From: Xylaria sp. FL1777
Taxonomy: Eukaryota > Ascomycota > Sordariomycetes > Xylariales > Xylariaceae
DNA: 64,000 bases
Assembly (NCBI GenBank): GCA_022578965.1
Contig: MU400557.1
Location: 124,001-188,000, forward strand
Reading direction: 5' to 3'
Shown: piece by piece, positions 11,083 through 22,080 of the stretch
Numbering within the stretch: position 1 is the first letter of the stretch
Layout: every line of letters begins with the position of its first letter
Position numbers and translations under genes: made by a program
The notes under the pieces: model-generated
Database searches by the model: none
Told to the model about the DNA's origin: nothing
Seen by the model: only the letters and a program-made list of their open reading frames with translations

Positions 11083-12617
11083 GTAAGTATTAGGTTGTCC
11101 CGATCTAACTCATCTACCTATGCGTAGTACTTAAGCATTTTGTAGCACCTAACCCATCAGAAAGGCGGCCATAATTCCATCTTGCTCATCTTCAATGTTG
11201 GTAATTGAGAGAATCCTTCGTCCTGTTTTGCCTACCTATCTCTTGATCTACCTGATTATCTCTGTGGGTGTAAGAGGCACGGTAGGTATTATTACTCTTA
11301 GCAGTACCTGCGATGTACTTACCTAGTATCTAGACGGTACACTACCTATCTACCTTACCTACCTACAGTACTCTACACTAGATACTTACCCATCTTAAGT
11401 ACCGTACTAAAAATTGTCCCATTCCAAACTAGAAGCTACCTAAACCTGTGCATGATTATCTATCATCTTCTCGTCCCCTTTTGTCGAGTCCACGTCTTCA
11501 GGTGTCTCGTAGCCCCAGTGCCCGTGTCCGTGCCTCTGCCTGTGCCCACCCCGGTCTTTTCGCCGATACAAACACAGCTCCAAGCAACGCCGGCCAGCTC
11601 CAAAGCTCCAAAGCACCCCACATTTCCCTTCGCGCGCATCGCATCCAAGTTGGCCAGGGCCGATTCCTATTCCCAATATCGCTGACTCGGGATCGACGAC
11701 GAGCCAGCACCTACACCACACGTGTGCCTATACGTGCGAGAATCCCAATCCCCCATGACCCAAGGCCTAACATATACTGACATAGTAGTGCAGAACTCTA
11801 CCTAATTGGGCCAAGACAGAGAGTAGGTATCTGCCTACCTGGGTAGGTAGTTCGCGCGCAGTTCGTCGTCTCTCACCTCTCTCGTTAATTTTGTCCACCT
11901 GGGTTGGCCTGTCCGTCAAGCTAAAGAGCACAATACTGGTAGTTCGACTGTCTGCCTACAGATCCCTAACCTTTGTATCCCTTGCTCATCGCTTTCCTAC
12001 ATATTTAGCTCTGCTGTTTCAACCGCGCCGCCTGGGCTGGTGCGCTCACACGGACTTGCCTCTTATATATATATAGATATATACGCCAGCTACATACTAC
12101 TGCGTACTTAAGTAGCTCTGCTGCATTGGGGGATAACAGGCCTGAGCACCTTTCCGGCATCTTGCAGCTCTGGTGCTTCTCAGGTGCCATGTCGCTGCCG
12201 TGGTCACCCAGAATCTCGGGTCACCAATAGCAACACCGCAGCATCCTAGCGCACCCGCGGCCTTCTCTGCTCCTTTTTCTCGTGCACAGCTACGGTATCC
12301 CTCCTGCAGGTGGCTATTCGTATAAGCCCATATGCACATTGGCACATCCACATCCGCGTCCACGAATTATACCCAAGGCTACCTACCTGCTGGTTCCTGT
12401 CCTCTGTGTCCTGAGTAGGTACCGTCATCCAGTGCCGTCATCCAGTCCCATCTGCCTTCGCATTCCCTGATACCTACATGCCCACTGTGCCTGTCCATTA
12501 TCGGACGCTGGCGCCCACCTGCCCCGGGAACCAGAACCCTGGTACCCTTACCGTTGCTCTACGGCACTGCCTCGACCTCTCATGACCCATTAATGTCCTC
12601 GCTTCATCGTCCCGCAG

Positions 12618-12806
12618 CTAGTTGGGTGGGATACTCGGGTGTGCCAGGGCCGTTGAACGTAGACTCGCGTCAGGCGTCTTTGCTGCAACCTCTGCGCGTT
12701 CCTCGTTGTGGAACAGTGGACTATTATGGCGCATAGTCTTGACACCGACCAACATAAACGAAAACGCGATATTGCCGATGATAACGGCAGCCAGGTACAT
12801 GACCGT
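12618..12806 (-). CDS. Doubtful small ORF with one membrane segment
   Basis: From the ATG at about 12800 the frame runs to a TAG at 12618-12620, and it stays open upstream for some 13 codons before a TGA. The start of the protein (MYLAAVIIGNIAFSFMLVG) is a plausible single membrane helix. The tail is hydrophilic, and codon choice is C/G-ending as in real genes here. I recognise no family. The opposite strand looks like the leader of the Zn-cluster gene, so this may be chance. A missing upstream exon would be needed for a conventional N-terminus. Confidence 0.2.
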   Translation of the reverse strand, partial: TVMYLAAVIIGNIAFSFMLVGVKTMRHNSPLFHNEERAEVAAKTPDASLRSTALAHPSIPPN

Positions 12807-13110
12807 ATCCCTCAACCACCGCCTCCCCAGTCGGGTAAGTCATATTTTCCCTCTTTGCCCATCGCCTACCATTAAGGATGGCAGACGACCCACAACCTAG
12901 TGCTGCGCTTCTAGTATTATAAAATAAAATAAAAAACAAAAACAAAAAAGGGCTCCATTCTCCATCTACTGCCGGTCTCTCGTTCTTCCGCATGCCATAT
13001 TTTGGTCCATGCTCCTACAGCCCTCCCTGCCGTCCCTCTTCAGCTGAGGAAGATGGACACTGCTCCTTGTCCACATAAACGCATACAGAGAGAGCCAAAG
13101 ACTAACCGAT

Positions 13111-14668
13111 ATGGAAGGCAACACCGTTCCGATAAACTACCTTTCGAGATCAGTGGCGGTGAAGCTCAAGCTTATCCAGGGCGATAGTGATGCCTTTTCC
13201 GATGTCCTGGGTCTTATTAATGAATATGAAGGCAAGGCAACCTCCTTCGAGATTAGCTCGCATTCCTGTTGATTTGAACGGTTAGTCGAAGCTAACTCAA
13301 ATAATAGGTGTATTGAACAGACATGAAAGTTTGGCGTTTAATTTAGGCGCGAAACTCACCGGCTCCCGCCTCCTCAGAGCCATGGAGGGAGCTTTTGAAG
13401 GCTCTATCACAACAACTCCTCCCCAAAATCAATTTACCCCAGATCCTGTGACGTGGCTTGATATTGTCGACTTCGCCAAGTCACACCCGCAAGAGTTCCA
13501 ACTATCATCTACGTCAACCGGTCTACGATATTGTCAATTTCCCTTGAAGGGCGTTCAGGTAGAAATTGGCGAGGATGACTGGAGGCTAATTGTCTCTGGT
13601 GCTCTGGATAGGTTCAGACTTGTGCCACCGCAGCCGCTTGAGGAAGATGAGGCTGCCGAACTTGCTACAGTGGAGATTATCGAGCAACGTCTTCAGGTAC
13701 TGATAAAGAAAGCGGACGAAGTTGCTCGAAGAGCCCGCCAACTGAACTATCATCTCATCGGCAGGAAAGCCTCCATCCATTCACGGCATCCATCACAGGC
13801 AGCCTCGACATCAGGTTTCCAGACAGTGAACACCATTCGGCAAGCTGGTATCAGCCCTGGCTATGACTTACACGCGGATCTTCTACAGCAATTCATGGCG
13901 CCGGTGTCGCAGCCTCTCAATCACCGAGTGTCTTCGACCAGCTCTCTTCCGCCCACCCCAAATCCTATGAGTACCGCCTCTTCTACGCCGAGAACTTCGG
14001 TACAACAGCATAATTTCATGAGTAGTAACCGCCCATCTCCCGGTTACGCTTCAGAATCTACTGTAAGAGACTGCGAAGAAGAATACCGCATATTAGTGAC
14101 GTCAAGAATTGAGAAGATGACCCGTGGAGACGTAATAAGGCCGCCATGCGATCGTTGTCGAAGACTGAAAACACAATGTATCAAGCACCTTACCGCTTGT
14201 CAAGGATGTACTAAAAAGCATACCAAGTGCACGTGGAAGAAGCTGACAGAAGAGGAAGTGACGATATTAAAAGGAGAGATGAGCGGAGAGGGCGAGGAAG
14301 ATGAAGAGGAGGCGAGAGACGCGTCTTGGAAGAGCACCTTCGTCTCGCCACACCAGCTTCCGAGCATTGGAGATCATGGGGTTGGAGCGGACCGAGGTAG
14401 TGAGTCCACGGCAAGCCAGTCAGGGTCACGGCTTGTTATCAGCCGGCAAACAGATGAGATATGGCGTAAAGGGCCTAGCAATTTACCTCTCAATAGAGAC
14501 GACTCCATGGACATTGACTCGAGCTCGCGCCAACGATATTCTACAGAGGAGGCACCGAACTACACAGCAACGCACGCCACATGGCTCGATTCTAGAATCA
14601 GGCAAGTCGCTTCAGCAGCATCAGCTCGGGCAGACGCAGCGGTACGCGAAAACCAACACCATCAATGA
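13111..14668 (+). CDS. Zn2Cys6-like zinc-cluster protein (putative transcription factor)
   Basis: Two exons, 13111-13231 and 13308-14668, give 493 aa. The intron begins GC (AAG|GCAAGG) and has a textbook branch site (AAGCTAACTC) before AATAATAG. Only this junction gives the smooth reading LINEYEGVLNRHESLAFNLG; no GT donor fits. Residues about 321-349 carry C-x2-C-x6-C-x6-C-x2-C-x6-C (CDRCRRLKTQC, then CQGCTKKHTKC), matching fungal binuclear zinc clusters. Unusually, the cluster is in the middle-to-C-terminal part, not at the N-terminus. Residues 1-190 are likely a separate helical domain; the centre is Ser/Pro-rich and an acidic run (GEGEEDEEEARD) follows the cluster. Inferred role: DNA-binding regulator in the nucleus; targets unknown. 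Confidence 0.8.
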
Positions 14669-15207
14669 CGATTTCAGCTGTACTATATTTATAAAGGAAC
14701 ATCTAAGGACTCATGCGCAGTCTGATAGAACATGTACATAAAAATGAAGAGACAGTCGCTCGGCACTATGTATTCACACTACGATCTTATGTCGAGGTAA
14801 AGATGTCAACATCATCCGCGAAGATTGGTACAGCTTAAGCCCCTCCCAGCCGCGTTAACCACCATTCTTGTCTCGAATTCTAGGACTCGAAGAAGGCACC
14901 AGGCAAGTTCGATCGTCAGCGCAGCATTGATAGCGCACAGGGATCTTCCTCCACGATACTACGTCTAGGTACATCGTACCGTACGTGATGGAAAGGATGC
15001 ATACGGCCTTCCTCATTGGGGCTGTACTACTGTATGTAAGTAGGGCATGAGCCCCCACAATCAACGTTGTGGAGTATGGAGATTGTATCATAATCCCAGC
15101 TGTAGAAACTCCTACTCAAACTTCACAGATTGGGCGCGAGTTGATATACCGTACCAGCTCCATCCACAATAGCACCACAAACAGTTATTCAGTCTTTGCA
15201 AGCCACG
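14669..15207. other. Intergenic region between the zinc-cluster and VOC genes
   Basis: 539 bases between two same-strand genes. It should hold the 3' UTR of the first and the promoter and leader of the second. Only short ORFs are present, with no recognisable feature. Confidence 0.5.
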
Positions 15208-15606
15208 ATGGCCAACCGCTCCCTCTTCCAAGTAACATTGGTCGTGGACGACTACGACCGCGCCAAGGCCTATTACTGCGGGGTGCTAGGCTTTGACTGT
15301 GTGGAAGACAGACCACAGGGCGAAGACAAGCGCTGGGTCGTACTCAAACCAGGCAAGGACGGCGCCGCACTTGTGCTGGCGAAGGCCACGACAGACATGC
15401 AAAAAACAGCGATTGGGAAGCAGACGGGGGGCAGGGTCGGGTTCTTCTTAGCCACGGACGACTTCTCGCGTGATCACAAGAATTTCCTAGAAAAGGGGGT
15501 CAAGTTCCTTGAGCAACCTCGAACGATGCCATATGGCACTGTTGCGGTATTTGAAGATCTATATGGAAATACATGGGATTTCATTGAACCTGTTAAGGAT
15601 AGCTGA
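15208..15606 (+). CDS. VOC / glyoxalase-bleomycin resistance fold protein
   Basis: An intronless 132-aa protein. The fold is clear from the first strand-helix (LFQVTLVVDDYDRAKAYYCG, VLGF) and the last strands (YGTVAVFEDLYGNTWDFIEP). One domain covers the whole protein, so it would work as a dimer. Known family functions range from isomerases and extradiol dioxygenases to metal-free binding proteins. The usual first metal ligand, a His in the opening strand, is Gln here, while the late Glu (VFED) is kept, so catalysis is uncertain. Start at ATG 15208: the frame is open slightly upstream but has no earlier ATG. Confidence 0.85.
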   Translation: MANRSLFQVTLVVDDYDRAKAYYCGVLGFDCVEDRPQGEDKRWVVLKPGKDGAALVLAKATTDMQKTAIGKQTGGRVGFFLATDDFSRDHKNFLEKGVKFLEQPRTMPYGTVAVFEDLYGNTWDFIEPVKDS

Positions 15607-16414
15607 TATCAAAAGAGGGTGATGGAGCAGAATCGACTGCCTATTGACATGTCTAACAGGGAGGACTAGATAAGCTGACAAAAAGCAAGCAGCAAGCTAC
15701 TACCGGTACATTGATTGTATTGTTCCAATAGCCACAACGAAAGAAGCCATCTTATTTTCTTGATATCTGTGATTTCTGTGGCTCGGACAAATCAATTTTG
15801 CCTTAAACCTACCTAAACCTTACAGCCGGTGGAGCTATGAATTACATACCTACCTAAGGTACTTGACTCATTCAGCCACAGCTCCGTAGGTATTCACTGC
15901 GTAAGCCACCGTCTTAGATAAGCTACCTAGGTACCCCATTCTAGGTACCCAATAGAATGGAATGGAGGGCTGGGATCCAGTCCATTAAAGAAATGTCCCG
16001 AGCCCCAGAAAAAAAGGGACGCGTCCCGATAAGGGATAAGGGATCCGTGGCGTCAGAACCCCATTGATAGAGGAAAAAAAGTTCATGCTATGCACCACAG
16101 CACTACTTGCATCTTTATACCTTAGAATAGCTCTCCGCATATCACCTACATGGTAGCTACCTTTAACTTTACGTATTATTGACTCGCGTTTATCAATCAA
16201 CTTTTCTGCTTATTCTTTCTACCTCCCATCAACCTCACAGCAGAACCACCACGGCCACCAACGAGGCCCCGGCCAGGAGAGACGCCTCAGTGTATTTTCT
16301 AGGTCAGGCTGGATACATTGAGGGTCCATTTTGCGTTGTTCGTTCATCTTCTGCTGCCGACAGGCCAATCGCCATTCTATGCGCCGGGCATTGCTACAAC
16401 GCACATGATACAGA
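15607..16414. other. Intergenic region upstream of RIM2
   Basis: 808 bases with tandem CTAGGTACCC copies near 15926-15952 and a pyrimidine-rich leader before the RIM2 start. No supported gene. Confidence 0.5.
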
Positions 16415-17724
16415 ATGGCCACCACCACCAAAGGGCAGCGTGAGCGCGTCGCCTATGTGGCAACGCAATCGCCGTTGCCGCAGTCCAGAGAGCTCGGCGA
16501 GGCGAGTTTGACGCCGACGCCCGCGTCGACCACCAAGATATCGCCCTTCTCCAAGTCATGGCCGTATTTGGTCGCCGGAGCGTACGTACTGAGCTGGAAG
16601 TACTGGACTAGAACGCTGGACTAGGACAATACTTCGGCCACATCCTGTGTCTCTTGTGATGTCTCTGTTGCTCTAACTTGGACTGCTCAACCAGAACCGG
16701 CGGTATGACGGCAGCCATTCTCACGGCGCCCCTCGATGTCCTCAAGACTCGACTGCAGTCCGACTTCTACCAGGCGCAACTCCGGGCTGCCCGGGCTGCT
16801 GCTGGCCACGCTCGACTGAGCCCCTTCCAATCCGCGTCCTACCACTTAGCCGAGACAATCCATATCCTGCGCGACGTATACCGGTTGGAGGGCTGGCGCG
16901 CGCTGTTCAAAGGGCTAGGGCCCAACCTCGTTGGAGTGATACCCGCTAGGAGCATCAACTTCTACGTCTACCCGATGGGCAAGCGCACCTACTCAGAGTG
17001 GACGGGCTTGGAGGCGACGAACCCAGTCGTGCACCTTGCGAGCGCAATCACCGCCGGAGTCGCAACTGGCACAGCAACAAACCCGATCTGGCTGGTCAAG
17101 ACACGGCTGCAGCTGGACAAGAACAACGCAGAGCGTAAAGGCGACGTGAGCGCGCGACGGTACCGGAATAGCTGGGACTGTATCAAGCAGGTCATGCGGG
17201 ATGAGGGGCCCAGGGGCTTCTTCAAGGGTCTCAGCGCTAGCTATCTGGGCGTCACCGAGACTACGTTGCAATGGGTTATGTACGAAGAATTGAAGAAGCG
17301 GTTACGGCTGCGCGAAGCGCACATCATCGCCAGTGGTCGCGAGAAGACCTGGTGGGATCACACGGTCAGCTGGACGGGCAATGCGATGGGTGCAGGAGCC
17401 GCGAAAGGCGTGGCGGCCATATTAACATACCCACATGAGGTGAGCCACACGTTATCAATCGCTATAATAATACATTTAGGTATGAGTGCTAACCGACTTG
17501 ATCATTTCTAGGTCGCAAGAACACGACTAAGACAAGCGCCAATGGCGAATGGACGCCCGAAATACACGGGCCTTGTAGATTGTTTCAAGCTTGTGTGGAA
17601 AGAAGAGGGCTTCATCGGACTATACGGTGGCCTGACGCCCCATCTCATGCGCACGATTCCCTCGGCAGTCATCATGTTCGGTATGTACGAGGGTATTCTC
17701 TCGTTGCTTGGCACGAAGAGCTGA
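16415..17724 (+). CDS. rim2: RIM2-type mitochondrial pyrimidine nucleotide carrier
   Basis: Three exons, 16415-16581, 16695-17439 and 17512-17724, give 374 aa. The three mitochondrial carrier signatures are present: TAPLDVLKTRLQ, TNPIWLVKTRLQ and TYPHEVARTRLRQ; the third is split by intron 2 between Glu and Val. The short loop after motif 1 (SDFYQAQLRAARAAAGHARL) and the Trp in motif 2 are typical of the Rim2/SLC25A33/36 group. Known role: exchange of pyrimidine (deoxy)nucleoside triphosphates across the inner mitochondrial membrane for mtDNA and RNA synthesis. Six membrane helices are expected. Start chosen as the ATG opening the N-terminal tail before KSWPYLVAGA. Confidence 0.93.
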
Positions 17725-19622
17725 GCTCGCCGACATCACGAACCGGCTCTACACTCAGTTGTGCCTCTATCCAGTTGACACAACTTGGACCTACGTGCGC
17801 CGTCCGCCCTTGTACCACTACACAACTACTTTCTTCTACTAATCGCCACAAACTCGCAACTCGTTCGTAAAACTTGGATGGAAAATTGGCTCCTACCGTC
17901 CTCACTCCCAGATAAGACGGTTCAATTCGAATCATCGCGAAAAAGTCCTCTTTTCGACCTCGTAATCCAGTTTGCTCAGTCCCGGAGCGAATCATTGTAC
18001 CAACGACTCTTTCCAGTCCTGTCAACGACATCGGGGTTCGAATTATATATTACATAGACTTGGGTCGGGACAATACGGCGTTCTTTTACGAATCAATGCA
18101 TCTTCAATGGGGCAAGGCAAGACAGCATAAACGGAATCAGGATCGCGGAGCCAAGCAGAGCACAATTATACAGCGCGAAAACGCGCGGGGCAAGGGGTTT
18201 CAGCTCGGCGAGCTCGCATTTGGGGTAGAAGGCATACGCGAAACGAGCTTATGTACTAACGTGGAGGGGCCTCTTCTACCGAATCCCCTCATATCGCCAA
18301 GCCAAGTCTCCCCGTGGCTCTTTTTTTTTCACGGTTGAGTGAGTGAGTAGATGGTTCACCAGGGGAAGTAGTCTGGATATCTGTGTTCTCCACGTTGTAA
18401 TATAGAACAGATACAGTGAAAACCAAAACATACAAACAACTAGGAGGGATCTCAATCCTGGATCGCGATTAAGGAAGCGGCCGAGGAGAGAAGCTAGCCA
18501 AGCATAGTATAACACAACGAAAATATACAACAAAACAAAATAAAGCATGAACATAACCTGTTTCAACGTTCCCGGTGCCCGATAAAACTGACATGACGTG
18601 ACATGACATTGTCGTCTTACTTGCATAGTCAGCTCTTTCCAGACTAGATAAGCAGGCAGATACGCAGTAGGGGGAGGGGGGGTGTCAAAGGTGGCGTTCG
18701 CAGCACAACGATTATGTGGGACCGAACCCGACCTGCAGACTTGTCGCAATCTCAAGAGGAAAAGAAAGTGTGAGTGCGTGCGTACTCATTTCCGAAAAAT
18801 GTAAGTGATTTCATTTCGCTTCTTTTCTTTCCTTATGTTTCCTTTTTTGTTTTTATTTTTAAATGTAGTCATTGTTGTCGTCAAACATCACATGCCTTCT
18901 CGTCATTACATCACCATATCATATCTCACCATCAAAGTCCGCGCAACGCTATAACAATGCTGCTACAACTCCCATCCCAAATGCGGTCTTAACGGAAAAT
19001 AGAAGCAGAAGCAGAAGCAGAAGCAGAAGCAGAAGCAGAAGCAGAAAAAGAAGGTCGCTATCAGAATTTCGGTTCCCTTCTTGACTTCTCGTTTTGCATA
19101 GAAAAGCCGTCGGGATATATCCTCCTCGCTCCTCCTGATACTGATACCCTATTCTTTCCTATACACATGCCTATCTGCTCGCGCTTACAATGGATTCAAC
19201 CAAACATTTACTTCCCGCCCAAGAAGTATTCTCGCTTTCGCCCCCCTCCCACCCCAAGAAGATCTGAAGAGAAGATAAATAAAAGGTAGTTGGTTACGTC
19301 TACGAGCCGAGGCCGAGCGGTTTCCATCATCCAGGCGGTGTGCGTTCTGTTCGTCGCTCTATTTCCCATAGATAATAAATAAATAATATTTTGCTCATTC
19401 TCATCTTCGGATCGCGCTTGGGCCGTCGTCTCTCTCGTTTCCCGCCTCCCAGCCGGTAGTGATGATGGCAGTGCTGCTGCGGTTCGTCCTCCTCAGCCTG
19501 GACACGGCCGCTTCCAGATGTACGTACTGCCGTGCCTCGTGATAGCGCACGGGCAGGCTCCGCTTCCTTAGCTTGCGCGGTGTGCGGCCTGGCGGTGAGG
19601 TCCAAGAGTCGAATAGACGCAG
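17725..19622. other. Convergent region between RIM2 and SNX3
   Basis: 1.9 kb between converging stop codons. It holds an (AGAAGC)n run at 19001-19046 and T-rich tracts near 18800-18860. The longest ORF (18276-18755, minus, 159 codons) is hydrophobic in the middle but resembles no family, so I do not call it. Confidence 0.5.
19001..19046. repeat. (AGAAGC)n microsatellite
   Basis: About seven and a half perfect AGAAGC units, downstream of RIM2 and SNX3. Confidence 0.95.
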
Positions 19623-20566
19623 TCACCACGCGTTGCGGTCCCAGTTGGGGTCTGTTAGGGTTGTCAGTATGCCTCTTATGTCAGTAGAATACAATTCAAT
19701 CCTGCACGCACGTGCGCGCATGAAATTAAACTACAAGTGCTAAAACTATGGTTGGTGATATATATCCAACCATATGAACATAAATGAGGTCACTACATGA
19801 TGTGAATGGCTGCACTTGGGAGACCTCCCAAGCGCAAGCAATGCAAGAAACATATCGCAGGCGCACAAGGGTCACAAGTCATGTATGGAGAGCAAGGTCA
19901 GAAAAAGACTCACCCTGTACAAAAGCGGCGAGCACTTTACTGCCCGTCTGCAGGAGAGGGTGGCCGACGACGATCTTGAGGAACTTTTCGAGGCCCGCGC
20001 GCCGGCCCTCGATGACGTCGTCGGAGAAGCGGTTCGTGAAGACCTTGCCGGGGAGCGGCGGGATGGTGACACGTGCGCTCTCGCGCTCCAGGATGTCCCG
20101 GAAATACTCGAAGTCGCTATACCGCCGGCGCACGCTGCTCTGACGCAGCTTGAAGGCGGGGATGTTGGTCCGGCAGACGATTTCGTAGTCGGTGTACATG
20201 TGCCGCGACGTGCCGTGCGTGCGCGGGTTGCGGACCTATGCGGCAGATCATGTCAGTCTTTTGTGGATGTAGACGTGCGCGTGGGCTCGTGACCAAAGGT
20301 ATTAAGCTCCCTAGATTGGATGGAGCCGAGGGAGATTCATGGAGTGATATGCGCGAGGCCGCGACATGTCCTTATTATGACGCGGGTTATTAGGCTTGCG
20401 AAGGGGAGTCGGTTGTTCATGAGAGGGAGTCATGACGCCATCCTTCGCGAAAGGCGGTACGCACCTCGATCTCGAGGAAATTCTCGGGGGGCCCGTAGAT
20501 TTCGTCGAAGGACTGGTGTCGCGTGTCGGGCATGGACTGCATTATAGGACGAGCCATGCTGGCCAT
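19623..20566 (-). CDS. snx3: SNX3/Grd19-type sorting nexin
   Basis: Three exons: 20566 (or 20542)-20465, 20235-19914 and 19651-19623. It is a single PX-domain protein: 142 aa from the ATG at 20542 ([20 protein letters not shown]), the length I know for fungal orthologues, or 150 aa from the first in-frame ATG at 20566. PtdIns3P-binding signatures are present ([14 protein letters not shown] and [15 protein letters not shown]). The last exon encodes only the conserved ending DPNWDRNAW. Known role: binds PtdIns3P on endosomes and works with retromer in recycling to the Golgi. Introns are 229 and 262 bp, both GT-AG. The gene is convergent with RIM2. Confidence 0.94.
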
Positions 20567-22080
20567 GCCGCGAGGAGTGCCGGCGGCGGTGCTGGTGTTG
20601 GTGGTTGCAGCCGTGTCCTGGCCCGGCGACTTGGGCGGAAGGCCGCCAGCCGGCTCTTGCTCGGAGGACGCCGTTTTGACGGTTGTCTTGGGGCAGCCAC
20701 CCCTCTACTCTCTCTATTCTGGTTCGGTTCTGGTAAGGCCCCAGTAGGCAGACAATTGGTTGACTGACGCACTCGTCCGAGTTCAGTCCGCTGGTCCGGG
20801 GGTGCGAGGTTGGCGAATATGTATGCGGAGTAGCTTGTTTGGGCTTGAGCCGAGGATGATGCTATCGTGGGTTGGCGGGGTTCGGGACAGTGCAGTGTGT
20901 GGTTGGTGGTTGGTGGTCGTGTGGACAAAGGTTGCATGGGAATGGAGTCGTCGTTGGGGAGGCTTGGAGTGGCAGATGGAGATGGCTAAGAGGGGAAGTC
21001 ATCCTGTAACCCCCGCGTAATTGTGTAAGTAATTGTGTAAGCTGAAGTACCCAGGTACCTACAGCTACATAAAAGGAAAGTGGGTGATCCTAGAAATCGC
21101 AACATCCAATCAGGAGGCTGAATTGCTTCCCCTCGGGATATTAAAACCGAACATCAATTCAACTTCATCCCATCATCCTCCACCCCCTTCTCTTGTCAAC
21201 GTAATTTATGTCGCAACATCTATAATAGTTTAAAGGTCTTTGGTTCTCGAGCTAGCTGACTACTTAACTATGTGTTTCAAACACATTATAAGAAGACACC
21301 TAGGCTCTATGATGCCACAAAAAGTATGGCTGTCTTGAATACCTATCATTTACGTCTTTTCAAGCTGAGACGGCATGATAAGCTTCATCGAAGATTACGA
21401 TTACTGACTGTAGACTAGACGATTGATTTATGTACCGGAGTACGACGAAGTATGGGACACATAGTCCACCTCACTTCCTATTTCCCGCCCTTCTTTCAGG
21501 CGCAATGAGCAAACTATATATGTGAACCTTTTCCTTCATATCCAGTCCACGATTATATGCGCCATCCTAATGATCCACGATCATATGAGGAGAGACCTGC
21601 CGCCGACCAGGTTTTCCAAGCAACCAGTAGGCCATTAGCCAAAAGTCGATGTTCACTTTATCAGGCTGTCAGAGTTGGGTTGCGCACGAGACAAAGAGAT
21701 GAAGGTGAGCTCATCCCCGTTGCGTCCCTCCTCAGACGTAATACCGCAACGCATTGCGCCATCACCCAAGGACATCATCATTCTATATCATGTCCATATC
21801 CTGCACCCTCAAACCCGTGAGCCTGCGTGAGCAAAGCCAAGCCAAACTGCAAAACATTCTGCAGACTTGCAGCATTCTTCAGTACCATTTCCATATTAAG
21901 GATGCTGTTAATGTCCTGAACCTTGCAAGCCATGTTACAGGGCTCTCTGTCTGATTCCGAAAATAAAAAGACGTAGGAGAAAAAAGCAAATAGGTGCGAG
22001 GGGATTTTTTCCCCGGAGGACGGAGAAGCCTGTGCCGGGTCGCCGATTGGGACCAACAATGGCAACCGATTCGGCGTCGT
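20567..22080. other. Intergenic region upstream of SNX3
   Basis: 1.5 kb between the SNX3 start and the stop of the RRM gene, both on the minus strand. Open reading without a start continues above the SNX3 ATG (to a TAG near 20717), which is probably leader. No other feature is supported. Confidence 0.5.

Larger units (their letters stand above)
8780..13110. other. 4.3-kb gene-poor region upstream of LSM7 and the Zn-cluster gene
   Basis: This region lies between two divergent start codons. The left part carries TAGGTACC/TACTTAAGTA-rich stretches (9310-9430, 11280-11400), a (GTCT)n run at 9897 and a (TG)n run at 11061. From about 11440 to 13100 the + strand is pyrimidine-rich, as in long leaders here. 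A good donor (CGG|GTAAGT, intron base 12835) and an acceptor (CTCCTACAG, 13012-13020) could remove a leader intron before the ATG at 13111. No conserved protein was recognised, apart from a weak minus-strand candidate at 12618-12815. Confidence 0.5.

Noticed and set aside
18276..18755. 159-codon minus-strand ORF with hydrophobic middle
   Set aside because: It lies in the 3' region between two converging genes, shows no family resemblance, and the hydrophobicity follows from a T-rich strand composition.
19784..20292. + strand ORFs of 119 and 158 codons opposite SNX3
   Set aside because: They mirror the GC-rich SNX3 exon 2; the minus frame is the near-canonical PX domain.
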